From positions 62,001 to 126,000 of the forward strand of contig JAZSLJ010000006.1 of assembly GCA_045535305.1 (NCBI GenBank): a stretch of DNA of 64,000 bases, read 5' to 3'. Below the pieces are notes generated by a model, which made no database searches, was not told where the DNA came from, and saw only the letters and a program-made list of their open reading frames with translations. Positions 34,507-42,635 of this stretch are shown in pieces. Every line of letters starts with the position of its first letter. Positions within the stretch are counted from its first letter, which is position 1. Made by a program: the position numbers and the translations under genes. The stretch comes from UBA1081 sp045535305 (lineage in GTDB: Bacteria; Bacillota; Clostridia; Oscillospirales; Acutalibacteraceae).

Positions 34507-35625
34507 ATGAAAGTTATTTTTGCAACAGGCGGCACAGGCGGACATATCAATCCCGCCCTTGCTGCAGCAGGCGAGTTAAGAGAAAGATATCCCGATGCCC
34601 AGATTCTGTTTATCGGCACTAAGGATAAAATTGAATCACAGCTTGTACCGAAAGCAGGATTTGATTTCAAAGCTATTTCAATAAGCGGCTTTCAGCGTAA
34701 AATATCAATTAAAAATATTTTCAGAAATCTTGCAACTCTTTGGCGTCTTGCAAATTGCGGCAGGGTAGTAAGAAAAATCCTTAAAGGATTCAATCCCGAT
34801 GTTGTTGTTGGCTTCGGCGGATATGTCAGCGGACCTGTTGTAAGAGCTGCTGCAAAAATGGGTATAAAAACAGCTATCCATGAGCAGAATGCATTTCCGG
34901 GTATGACAAACAAAATGCTTGCAAAACAGGTAGATGCAGTAATGCTCACGGTTTCTAAAGCACAGGAATATCTTGAATGTAAAAATCCTCCCGTAGTAAC
35001 AGGACTGCCCGTAAGAAATGAGATTCTTCGTGCAGACAGAGATTTTGCAAGAGCAGAATTGGGAATCGACGAAAAACCTCTGATACTTTCTTTCGGCGGC
35101 AGTCTTGGTGCAAAGACAATAAATGAAGCTATGTCCCGTGTAATACCCGCAATCAATAATGAGTATAAGTGTAATTTTATCCACGCTTACGGTCAGTACG
35201 GCAAATGGTTCCCCGAAAGAATTCGTGAAAACGGCGTAGACCTTGACAATGCCAAAAATGTAAACGTGAATGAGTATATTCATAATATGGATAAATGTCT
35301 TGCGGCGGCAGATATCGTAATTTGCCGTTCAGGTGCAAGCACTCTTGCAGAATTACAGGCAAGCGGCAAGGCAAGCATACTTATTCCTTCTCCCAATGTT
35401 TCGGAGAATCATCAGTATCACAATGCAATGACACTTGTTAACGCTAACGCGGCAAGAGTTATTGAAGAAAAAGACCTTACGGATAAAAAACTCACAGATA
35501 TTATAAAAGAACTGCTTGATAACGAGATTCTGCGCGAAGAAATGGGCAGAAATGCAAAAAATCTTTGCGTTGCGGATGCTCAGAAGCAGATTTGTGATGT
35601 TATTTTATCCCTTGTAAACGGCTGA
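34507..35625 (+). CDS. murG: MurG, lipid II synthase
   Basis: This is a GT-B glycosyltransferase of 372 residues that adds GlcNAc to lipid I at the inner membrane face. Motifs are FATGGTGGHINPALAAAGEL, VVGFGGYVSGPVVRAA, HEQNAFPGMTNKMLAKQ, LSFGGSLGAKTINEA and CRSGASTLAELQASGKASIL. Only 8 bp separate it from ftsW, and no strong Shine-Dalgarno is seen, so coupling is likely. Confidence 0.97.
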   Translation: MKVIFATGGTGGHINPALAAAGELRERYPDAQILFIGTKDKIESQLVPKAGFDFKAISISGFQRKISIKNIFRNLATLWRLANCGRVVRKILKGFNPDVVVGFGGYVSGPVVRAAAKMGIKTAIHEQNAFPGMTNKMLAKQVDAVMLTVSKAQEYLECKNPPVVTGLPVRNEILRADRDFARAELGIDEKPLILSFGGSLGAKTINEAMSRVIPAINNEYKCNFIHAYGQYGKWFPERIRENGVDLDNAKNVNVNEYIHNMDKCLAAADIVICRSGASTLAELQASGKASILIPSPNVSENHQYHNAMTLVNANAARVIEEKDLTDKKLTDIIKELLDNEILREEMGRNAKNLCVADAQKQICDVILSLVNG

Positions 35626-35698
35626 TTTTCTGCTTTATTCTGTTTGTGAACACGGACATATCTCACCGCATAATATGCATTGAAAGGTGGGAAATTAT

Positions 35699-36982
35699 GT
35701 GAGCAGATTTATAATAAACGGCAGAAACAGGCTGTTTGGCACAGCAAAAATACAAGGCTCAAAGAACAGTGTTTTACCTATTCTTGCGGCAACGATTCTT
35801 ACAAAAGGCGAGTCGGTAATAACGAACTGCCCTGATATATCAGATGTTGATGCAACGGTAAAAATTCTTCGGCATCTCGGATGTAAGGTAACAAGAGAAT
35901 CTCATACTGTTACGGTTGACAGTACAAACGTTGATAAATACGATATTCCCGACGAATTGATGCGTGAAATGCGCTCATCGGTGGTATTTCTTGGCGCAAT
36001 TATAGGTCGTATGGGTAAAGCCAGCCTTTCAACTCCGGGCGGCTGTGAAATAGGACTCAGACCAATAGATTTACATCTTGATGCAATTCAGCGTTTCGGT
36101 GTAAATATCAATGAGGAGTTTGCAAAAATTGAATTTGAAACTGTAAAACAGCTTGAAGGTACAAATATCACCCTTTCATTCCCAAGCGTAGGTGCAACTG
36201 AAAACGTTATTCTTACTGCTTGTATGGCAAAAGGAACAACCGTTATTTCAAACGCCGCAAGAGAACCCGAAATCAGCGACCTTGCCGATTTTCTTAACAG
36301 CTGCGGCGCAAGAATATCCGGCACGGGTGAAGGTACCATAGTTATTGAGGGTGTTGAAAAACTGCATCCCGTACAGTACAGGGTTATCCCTGACAGAATA
36401 GTTGCCGCAACATATATGTCTGCAGCGGCGATGACTCACGGTAAAATTAAGCTTACAAACATAATTCCGGCTCATATTGCACCCGTTATTCCTATTTTTG
36501 AAGAAGCAGGGTGTGATATTTCCGTTACGGCAAGTACACTTACTCTTACAGCTCCGCCCAGACTGTCGGGCATAAAAACAGTAAGAACAATGCCTTATCC
36601 CGGATTTCCTACGGATATGCAAGCACCTATGATGGCTATGACTACCGTATGTGCAGGCACAAGCGTGATTATTGAAACAATTTTTGAAAGCAGATATAAG
36701 CACGTTAGTGAATTAGTGCGTTTCGGTGCAAAAATCCGCGTTGACGGCAGAATGGCAGTAATAGAGGGCGTTGAGAATCTTACGGGGGCTAAGGTAATAG
36801 CTTCTGATTTAAGAGGCGGTGCGGCACTTGTGCTTGCAGGTCTTGCGGCACACGGAACAACGGTTGTTGAGGATGTAAAATTTATTGAGAGAGGTTATGA
36901 AGATATGTGTGCTGTTTTAAGCTCTCTCGGATGCGATATGAAAAAAGAAAGGACATTACAGGATGACACGGAAATCAACTGA
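35699..36982 (+). CDS. murA: MurA, UDP-GlcNAc 1-carboxyvinyltransferase
   Basis: This enzyme does the first committed step of peptidoglycan synthesis, moving enolpyruvate from PEP to UDP-GlcNAc; 427 residues. The fosfomycin-target cysteine is present as Cys116 in STPGGCEIGLRPIDLHL. Other conserved parts are RIQGSKNSVLPILAA-like sequence at 20-35 and PYPGFPTDMQAPMMAM. I chose GTG 35699 because AAAGGTGGGA ends 6-7 nt upstream; the in-frame GTG 35687 falls within that site. Its 3' end overlaps ftsQ by 20 bp. Confidence 0.96.
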   Translation: MSRFIINGRNRLFGTAKIQGSKNSVLPILAATILTKGESVITNCPDISDVDATVKILRHLGCKVTRESHTVTVDSTNVDKYDIPDELMREMRSSVVFLGAIIGRMGKASLSTPGGCEIGLRPIDLHLDAIQRFGVNINEEFAKIEFETVKQLEGTNITLSFPSVGATENVILTACMAKGTTVISNAAREPEISDLADFLNSCGARISGTGEGTIVIEGVEKLHPVQYRVIPDRIVAATYMSAAAMTHGKIKLTNIIPAHIAPVIPIFEEAGCDISVTASTLTLTAPPRLSGIKTVRTMPYPGFPTDMQAPMMAMTTVCAGTSVIIETIFESRYKHVSELVRFGAKIRVDGRMAVIEGVENLTGAKVIASDLRGGAALVLAGLAAHGTTVVEDVKFIERGYEDMCAVLSSLGCDMKKERTLQDDTEIN

Positions 36983-37856
36983 CAGCGGAGTTGCTGAAAG
37001 AAAAAAATTAAACAGAACAGCAATAAAAAACAGGATAATTATAACAACATCTGCTTGTGTCTTACTCGGCGTTGTTTTGTATGTTCTTATTACATTTGTA
37101 TTTTTTAAAACAGAGAAAATCAATGTGGTTTCTGCCGTAGGGAATTCTGAGGCAAGCAATTATTATACCGATGCTGAAATTATAAATGCATCGGATGTCG
37201 ATATCGGAACGGGACTTTTTCAGCTTTCTCCCAATAAGATTGCTGAAAAAATTACAACCAAATTGCCATATATCGGCAAAGTGGTAATAAAAAGAAAATT
37301 ATTGTCCACACTTGAAATCAGGGTGGAGGATACCTCAGCCGCATACGGTATAGAATCAAACGGCAAATTTATTGTGCTTGATGAATATTTTAAGGTTCTC
37401 GGTGTGGAGAAATTTCTTCCCAGAGGTGCGGCAAGGCTGACAGGTGTTGAATTCAAAACACTTGAAAACGGAAAAATAGCTGAATTTGCTGATGCTTCCG
37501 ATGAAACAAGACTTACCACGCTTATTGATGAATGTAATAACGGCGGAATTAAAAATATTACTAAATATGATATTGAAAATGTAGCAAGTGTAAAAATTAT
37601 TGTAAATTCAAGAATTACGGTTTCTTTCGGTACATTAACCGATATTTCCGAAAAAGTATATCTTGCGGCTGCAACGATGGAGCGAGAGATTAGTAACAAT
37701 CCCAACGCACATATTATCATAGACGTAACATCAACCGACAGATCTTATGTCCGTAACGATACAGCAGAAATAGAAGAAGATACTATTGATTATGAAGAAT
37801 ATTCCATACAGCAGGAGTTGCTTGAAAATCAAGATTCTCTTGTATCGGTAGGTTAA
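36963..37856 (+). CDS. ftsQ: FtsQ/DivIB cell-division protein
   Basis: This 297-residue single-pass protein has a basic cytosolic N-terminus, a transmembrane helix (IIITTSACVLLGVVLYVLIT at about 21-42), a POTRA domain (INVVSAVGNSEASNYYTDAE, LSPNKIAEKITTKLPYIGKV), and a beta domain, then an acidic tail (EIEEDTIDYEEYS). DivIB/FtsQ joins FtsL and FtsB/DivIC outside the membrane to control septal wall synthesis. The start lies inside the murA 3' end, so translation is coupled. ftsA, usually next, is absent. Confidence 0.9.
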   Translation: MTRKSTDSGVAERKKLNRTAIKNRIIITTSACVLLGVVLYVLITFVFFKTEKINVVSAVGNSEASNYYTDAEIINASDVDIGTGLFQLSPNKIAEKITTKLPYIGKVVIKRKLLSTLEIRVEDTSAAYGIESNGKFIVLDEYFKVLGVEKFLPRGAARLTGVEFKTLENGKIAEFADASDETRLTTLIDECNNGGIKNITKYDIENVASVKIIVNSRITVSFGTLTDISEKVYLAAATMEREISNNPNAHIIIDVTSTDRSYVRNDTAEIEEDTIDYEEYSIQQELLENQDSLVSVG

Positions 37857-37915
37857 ATTGTACCAAGTTGGTAAAAATATAATGAAAAAATGAGTAATAT
37901 TTTATACTTTGGATA

Positions 37916-37944
37916 TTGAAATTTTTAGTGTTACATGGTATGAT
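37916..37944 (+). promoter_or_regulatory. ftsZ promoter with extended -10
   Basis: TTGAAA (37916-37921), 17 bp, TATGAT (37939-37944) preceded by TGG, which gives the TGn extension. It allows ftsZ expression independent of the dcw operon. Confidence 0.75.
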
Positions 37945-37999
37945 ATATAAGTATTCTTGTAGATATATCCAAAATCGTTAATATATGGAGGAAGAAAAA

Positions 38000-39106
38000 A
38001 TGGCTTTTGAAATCGCAAATGAAATCGAAGCAGTAACAAAAATAAAGGTTATCGGCGTCGGTGGCGGCGGCGGAAACGCAATCAACAGAATGGTAGACGC
38101 CGGTGTTCAGGGTGTTGAGTTCGTTGCTATTAATACAGATAAGCAGGTTCTTATGTATTCCAAGGCAACAAACAAAATCCAGATAGGCGAAAAAGTAACC
38201 GACGGTAAGGGCGCAGGCGCAAAGCCCGAAGTGGGTAAAAAGGCCGCAGAAGAGAGTATGGATGTTATCAATGACGCTCTCAGCGGTGCAGATATGATAT
38301 TTATCACTGCAGGTATGGGCGGCGGCACAGGTACAGGCGCAGCTCCCGTAATTGCACAGATGGCTAAGGATAAGGGTATTCTTACTATCGGTATTGTTAC
38401 AAAGCCCTTCAATTTTGAGGGCAGACGCCGTATGTTACAGGCTGAAGCAGGTATTGCAGAGCTTTCACAGCACGTAGACAGCCTTATCATCATTCCTAAT
38501 GAAAGACTTAAATTCATTTCAGACGAAAAAATAACATTCTCAAACGCATTTATTGCTGCTGATGATGTTCTTCGTCAGGGTGTACGCAGTATTGCTGAAC
38601 TTATCACAGTTCCCGGTCTTATCAACCTTGACTTTGCAGACGTTACATCAGTAATGAAGGATGCAGGCTATGCTCATATGGGTGTTGGCCGTGCAAAGGG
38701 TAAGGATAAGGCAGAGGAAGCAGCAAGAATGGCTATTACAAGTCCCTTGCTCGAAACATCAATCAAGGGGTCAAAGGGTATTATTATCAATATCTGTGCT
38801 TCACCCGACATTACTCTTGATGCTGTTGATATTGCATCTGCAACCGTAGCAGAAACTGCAGATCCCGATGCAAACATCATCTTCGGTGTTTCACTTGATT
38901 CTTCACTTGATGATGAGATGATTCTTACCGTTGTTGCAACCGGATTCGGTGAAAAAGCAGAGGTTGAAGAACCTGTTGTTGAAGAAAAGACAGAAGAAAC
39001 TCCTGTTGCTGAACCTGTTGAAGAGCCCAAAAAGCCTGTTGAACAGTTTGGCACAAGTGATGATGATCTTAGTGACATCTTTGATATGTTTAAAAACAGA
39101 AAGTAA
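38000..39106 (+). CDS. ftsZ: FtsZ, tubulin-like division GTPase
   Basis: This protein forms the Z ring; 368 residues. GTP-binding motifs are VIGVGGGGGNAINRMVDAG and the tubulin signature GMGGGTGTGAAPVIAQ. The T7 synergy loop is GLINLDFADVTSVMKDAGYA. An acidic linker rich in Glu/Val/Pro ends in DDDLSDIFDMFKNRK, the conserved C-terminal peptide that binds FtsA/SepF-type partners. ATG 38000 is used because GGAGGA is 7 nt upstream; the ATG at 37985 overlaps that site. A promoter and terminator frame it as its own unit. Confidence 0.97.
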   Translation: MAFEIANEIEAVTKIKVIGVGGGGGNAINRMVDAGVQGVEFVAINTDKQVLMYSKATNKIQIGEKVTDGKGAGAKPEVGKKAAEESMDVINDALSGADMIFITAGMGGGTGTGAAPVIAQMAKDKGILTIGIVTKPFNFEGRRRMLQAEAGIAELSQHVDSLIIIPNERLKFISDEKITFSNAFIAADDVLRQGVRSIAELITVPGLINLDFADVTSVMKDAGYAHMGVGRAKGKDKAEEAARMAITSPLLETSIKGSKGIIINICASPDITLDAVDIASATVAETADPDANIIFGVSLDSSLDDEMILTVVATGFGEKAEVEEPVVEEKTEETPVAEPVEEPKKPVEQFGTSDDDLSDIFDMFKNRK

Positions 39107-39118
39107 TTATTTCTGAAC

Positions 39119-39155
39119 AGAGCGATGTCTTTATTTGGGGCATCGCTCTTGATTT
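39119..39155 (+). terminator. Terminator of ftsZ
   Basis: AGAGCGATG and CATCGCTCT form a 9-bp perfect stem, followed by TGATTTTAGTT. Confidence 0.75.
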
Positions 39156-39180
39156 TAGTTGCAAAAGTTTAATAAAACTA

Positions 39181-39209
39181 TTGACAATTTCGTTTGAAAT
39201 CAATAATAT
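39181..39209 (+). promoter_or_regulatory. Promoter of the ACP-like / HAD / proS unit
   Basis: TTGACA (39181-39186), 17 bp, TAATAT (39204-39209), 35 bp before the ACP-like start. Confidence 0.75.
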
Positions 39210-39243
39210 CTTAATATAAATGTATTTATCGGGAGATTATTGT

Positions 39244-39468
39244 ATGATTTTTGAAAAAGTACGTATTATCGTTGCAGATTTGTTTGACGTTGAAAAAAGT
39301 GAAATCACACCGGAAACATCTTTTTATGAGCTGGGTGCTGATGAACTTGATATGGTTGACATCGCAATGAGCCTTGAAGATGATTTTTCTGTTGAGATTC
39401 CCGAAGATGTACTTGACGGCTTTGAAACTGTAGGCGATATTGTAAAATATCTTGAGGAAGTTTTATAA
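39244..39468 (+). CDS. Acyl-carrier-like protein lacking the phosphopantetheine serine
   Basis: This 74-residue acidic protein has the size and four-helix sequence pattern of an acyl carrier protein (MIFEKVRIIVADLFDVEKSE, TSFYELGADELDMVDIAMSL, EDVLDGFETVGDIVKYLEE). In true ACPs the motif is Asp-Ser-Leu, with the serine carrying 4'-phosphopantetheine. Here it reads Asp-Glu-Leu (codons GAT GAA CTT), so it cannot be loaded in the normal way. It may be a structural or regulatory partner rather than a carrier. GGGAG precedes ATG 39244. The next gene overlaps it by one base (TAATG), indicating translational coupling. No fatty-acid genes adjoin. Confidence 0.85.
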   Translation: MIFEKVRIIVADLFDVEKSEITPETSFYELGADELDMVDIAMSLEDDFSVEIPEDVLDGFETVGDIVKYLEEVL

Positions 39469-40094
39469 TGATTAAAAATATTGTTTTTGATATGGGAAAT
39501 GTGCTTGTTCTCTTTTATCCCGAAAAGACCTTTTCAAAGTATCTGCCCGATAAAAAAGATGTGGATATAATACTCGATGTGTTTTATAGAAGCGGAATTT
39601 TCAGAGATTGCGACAGAGGTATAAGGACTTATGCCGAGGTCATTGATGAGGTTAGTGATAAATTACCGCCTCATGCCCTTGCTGTGCTTAAGGAAATTTA
39701 TCTTGAAAAGGGTTACGGTCTTACAGAGATGCCGCCATTTCCCGAGATGTATGACCTTATAACAGAGCTTAAAACGAACGGTTATAAGACATATCTTTTA
39801 AGTAATGCCGGATATGATTTTTATGAATATTCTCCACATAAACCAGCAATTTCGCTTATGGACGGCAAAATTATTTCATGTGAACATAAGGTTTTGAAAC
39901 CTGAGAAAGAGATTTATGAAATTCTTTTCAATACATTTTCACTTGACCCTGCTGAATGTATTTTTATTGATGATGTTGAAGAGAATATACAGGGCAGTAT
40001 TAACTGCGGAATGGACGGAATAGTGTTTTCTCCGTCATTTGAAGATGTAAGTGTACTTAAAGATAAATTAAGACAAAAAGGTGTAAAAATTTAA
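39468..40094 (+). CDS. HAD-superfamily hydrolase, subfamily IA (YihX-like)
   Basis: This 208-residue cytosolic phosphatase-type protein has motif I VFDMGNVLVLF (nucleophile Asp; the second Asp is Gly, as is common in the YihX group), motif II LLSNAGYD, the Lys of motif III in HKVLKPEKEIYE, and motif IV FIDDVEENIQG. Members dephosphorylate small sugar phosphates or related compounds. The substrate is unknown. It is coupled to the ACP-like gene by a TAATG overlap and proS follows 20 bp later, so the three probably share an mRNA. Confidence 0.85.
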   Translation: MIKNIVFDMGNVLVLFYPEKTFSKYLPDKKDVDIILDVFYRSGIFRDCDRGIRTYAEVIDEVSDKLPPHALAVLKEIYLEKGYGLTEMPPFPEMYDLITELKTNGYKTYLLSNAGYDFYEYSPHKPAISLMDGKIISCEHKVLKPEKEIYEILFNTFSLDPAECIFIDDVEENIQGSINCGMDGIVFSPSFEDVSVLKDKLRQKGVKI

Positions 40095-40114
40095 ATTAAT
40101 ATAGAGGTTTAATT

Positions 40115-41845
40115 ATGAAACTTGAAAAATTAGTTGGCGAAAGATTTAAAGAAAAACCCTCCGATTGCGTTGTTGACAGCCACGCATTGATGGTCAGAGG
40201 CGGATATATGAAATTCGTTTCAAACGGTATCTATTCATCATATATGCCCCTTCGCCGTATTACAAAGAAAATTGAAAATATCATCCGCGAAGAAATGGAT
40301 AAGATTGACGGTCAGGAGGTTCAGTTCCCTGTTGTAATGCCCGCTTCTCTTTGGGAAGAATCCGGCAGATATTCTTCTATCGACAATTCTCTTTGCAGAT
40401 TTAAAGACAGAAACGGTTCTCCCATGGTTCTCGGTATGACACATGAGGAAGCTGCAGTTCAGCTTGTACGTGAATATGGTAATACATACACCCGTTATCC
40501 TTTTATGATTTATCAGATTCAGACTAAATTCCGTGATGAAGCAAGACCCAGAGCAGGTCTTATCCGTGTGCGTGAATTTACAATGAAGGACGCTTATTCA
40601 TTCCATACATCACAGGAAGATCTTGAGCAGTATTATGACAGATGCTATAAAGCATATCAGAAGATTTTTGCACGTGCAGGTATTCCCGAAACTATCGTTG
40701 TTCAGTCCGACTCAGGTATGATGGGCGGTAATATCTCACACGAATATATGCTTCTTACTGCTATCGGTGAGGATTCAATCGCTATCTGTTCCGATTGCGG
40801 TTACAGCGCAAATATGGAAGCTGCAGAGAGCATTATTGAGAATACGAGAGATGAGGTATCAGCATCTCTTACAAAGGTTGCAACTCCCGAAATGCATACT
40901 ATTGAGCAGGTTTGTGAGTTCCTTAACGCTCCCGCAGAAAAGAGCCTTAAAGCTGTTGTTTATCAGAAGAATATGGATGATTCTTATGTTATCGTGTTCA
41001 TCAGAGGCGACCTTGACGTAAACGAAACAAAGCTTACAAATTTCCTTGGTGAAAATATCCATCCCGCAGTTATCACAGATGAAAGCGGTATTAAAGCAGG
41101 CTTTATCGGTCCTGTTGATATGAACGCAGAGTGCAAACCTCTTATTCTTTTTGATAAATCCGTTGAAAACACAAACAATATGGTTTGCGGCGCAAACGAA
41201 ACAGATTATCACTTTACAGGTCTTGATATGGCAAGAGAATTCCCTGATGCAGAATATCACGATTTTGCAAAAATCATCACAGGCGGTATCTGCCCCAAGT
41301 GCGGCAAACACTCAATCACTGTTTCAAGAGGTATCGAGGTTGGTAATATATTCCAGCTCGGCACAAAGTACACCAAGTCAATGGGTATGACATATCTTGA
41401 TGAAAAGGGCGAAACCTGTACACCCATTATGGGTTGCTACGGTATCGGTGTTGGCAGACTTGCCGCATCCGTATGTGAAGCTCATCACGATGAATACGGC
41501 CCCATATGGCCCATGTCTATTGCTCCCTGGCAGGTTCACCTTTGCTGTATGAAATCATCAGATGAAGAAACACACGCTGCAGCAAACAAAATGTACGAGC
41601 AGTTACAGGATGCCGGTCTTGAGGTAATTTATGATGACCGTAAGGTAAGCGCAGGCTTTATGTTCTCCGATGCTGACCTTTTAGGTGTACCTGTAAGAGT
41701 AATCGTAAGCCCTCGTAACCTTAAAGAGAATGTATGTGAGGTTATAACAAGAGATAAGACTTACAGCGCAAAAGTACCTGTTGAAGAAACAGTTGCAACA
41801 GTAAAGAATCTTGTTGCAGAGCTTATGAGCAAGTGTAACGCATAA
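40115..41845 (+). CDS. proS: Prolyl-tRNA synthetase
   Basis: This is a class II aminoacyl-tRNA synthetase of 576 residues, bacterial type with an editing (INS) domain. Motif 2 is FRDEARPRAGLIRVREFTMKD, the INS domain spans about 230-385, and motif 3 is GCYGIGVGRLAASVCEAHHD. The C-terminal anticodon-binding domain contains VIYDDRKVSAGFMFSDADLLG and PVRVIVSP. It charges tRNA-Pro in the cytosol. A strong terminator follows. Confidence 0.97.
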   Translation: MKLEKLVGERFKEKPSDCVVDSHALMVRGGYMKFVSNGIYSSYMPLRRITKKIENIIREEMDKIDGQEVQFPVVMPASLWEESGRYSSIDNSLCRFKDRNGSPMVLGMTHEEAAVQLVREYGNTYTRYPFMIYQIQTKFRDEARPRAGLIRVREFTMKDAYSFHTSQEDLEQYYDRCYKAYQKIFARAGIPETIVVQSDSGMMGGNISHEYMLLTAIGEDSIAICSDCGYSANMEAAESIIENTRDEVSASLTKVATPEMHTIEQVCEFLNAPAEKSLKAVVYQKNMDDSYVIVFIRGDLDVNETKLTNFLGENIHPAVITDESGIKAGFIGPVDMNAECKPLILFDKSVENTNNMVCGANETDYHFTGLDMAREFPDAEYHDFAKIITGGICPKCGKHSITVSRGIEVGNIFQLGTKYTKSMGMTYLDEKGETCTPIMGCYGIGVGRLAASVCEAHHDEYGPIWPMSIAPWQVHLCCMKSSDEETHAAANKMYEQLQDAGLEVIYDDRKVSAGFMFSDADLLGVPVRVIVSPRNLKENVCEVITRDKTYSAKVPVEETVATVKNLVAELMSKCNA

Positions 41846-41857
41846 TAATAAATGAAC

Positions 41858-41884
41858 AAACCCGACAGATAACTGTCGGGTTTT
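41858..41884. terminator. Bidirectional terminator between proS and the Crp/Fnr gene
   Basis: AAACCCGACAG and CTGTCGGGTTTT form an 11-bp stem around loop ATAA. Both strands get a short U-run, suiting the convergent genes. Confidence 0.88.
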
Positions 41885-41891
41885 ACTGTGT

Positions 41892-42551
41892 TTATAATAT
41901 TTCAAAATGCTTGCGGTTGCTTTTTATAACACCCTCATTACACAGTTTGCCTATTTCGGTAGACAGTCCGCTTCTGTCAACCTCAAGATAATCGGCAAGC
42001 TCCTGTCTGTTAAAAGATATGTCAAAGCTGTTGCTTTTTGCTTTTTTTGATTCTGTTATAAGGTATGCCATCAGTTTATCCCTTGTGGTGCGTTTTGATG
42101 TTATTTCTATTTTCTGATGCATCATAATTGTTTTTTCTGCAAGATTTTTCATCATATTAAAAATCAGTTTCTGGTGAAAGTCGCAATTATTATTACAGGT
42201 GTGCAGGATATGCTGTTTGTCAATCAGCATAACCTCACAGGGTTCATTTGCAGTTACGGAAACAGGCATTGACTCGATATCCGCACAGGCAAAAGCCTCC
42301 CCAAATACCTGCGAAGCTCCGACAGTGTTAAGAATAGTTCTGTTACCGTAGAAATCACTTTGCTCAATATGCGCCGAGCCTGACAGCATAATTCCTATGT
42401 GCCGTGCTGTGTTGCCTTCTGCAATAATAGTGTATTTTTTATCAAAAAATTCAACCTTTGCACCAAGACAATTGAGCATCGTCATCATATTTTCGTCTGA
42501 GATTCCGTTGAAAAGGGGACATCTGCGTAAAATTTCTGAATAATTTTTCAT
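41892..42551 (-). CDS. Crp/Fnr-family transcriptional regulator
   Basis: This 219-residue regulator has an N-terminal cyclic-nucleotide-type beta barrel (CPLFNGISDENM, TIIAEGNTARHIGIMLSGSA), a long dimer helix, and a C-terminal winged helix (FNRQELADYLEVDRSGLSTEIGKL). It has several Cys (positions near 11, 28, 88 and a CNNNC pair) but not the FNR N-terminal Fe-S arrangement, so the ligand is unclear. The gene diverges from an oxygen/redox operon, with a perfect palindrome between them that is a likely binding site. Relatives in Clostridia are often linked to nitrosative or oxidative stress genes. Confidence 0.9.
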   Translation of the reverse strand: MKNYSEILRRCPLFNGISDENMMTMLNCLGAKVEFFDKKYTIIAEGNTARHIGIMLSGSAHIEQSDFYGNRTILNTVGASQVFGEAFACADIESMPVSVTANEPCEVMLIDKQHILHTCNNNCDFHQKLIFNMMKNLAEKTIMMHQKIEITSKRTTRDKLMAYLITESKKAKSNSFDISFNRQELADYLEVDRSGLSTEIGKLCNEGVIKSNRKHFEIL

Positions 42552-42565
42552 AGTTTATCTGCCTT

Positions 42566-42581
42566 TGTTGAAATTTCAACA
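42566..42581. promoter_or_regulatory. Perfect palindrome, probable Crp/Fnr operator
   Basis: TGTTGAAATTTCAACA is an 8+8 bp perfect inverted repeat with Crp/Fnr-like spacing (TGTTGA-N4-TCAACA). It sits 15 bp upstream of the regulator start and 54 bp upstream of the divergent dehydrogenase start. Confidence 0.75.
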
Positions 42582-42602
42582 TACTTTTTGTTTTTATTAT
42601 AT

Positions 42603-42608
42603 TATAAT
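42603..42608 (+). promoter_or_regulatory. -10 box of the dehydrogenase-flavodiiron operon
   Basis: A consensus TATAAT without a recognisable -35 box at the right spacing. With a start ~7 nt downstream (about 42615), the palindrome centre (42573.5) lies near -41.5, the class II activator position. Confidence 0.6.
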
Positions 42609-42635
42609 AGCAAAAGAAAAGCAAGGAGGTAACAT

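Noticed and set aside
35284..35699. Possible promoter or RNA gene between murG and murA
   Set aside because: The gap is only ~70 bp and shows no clear -35/-10 pair or strong stem; murA has a good ribosome site of its own.
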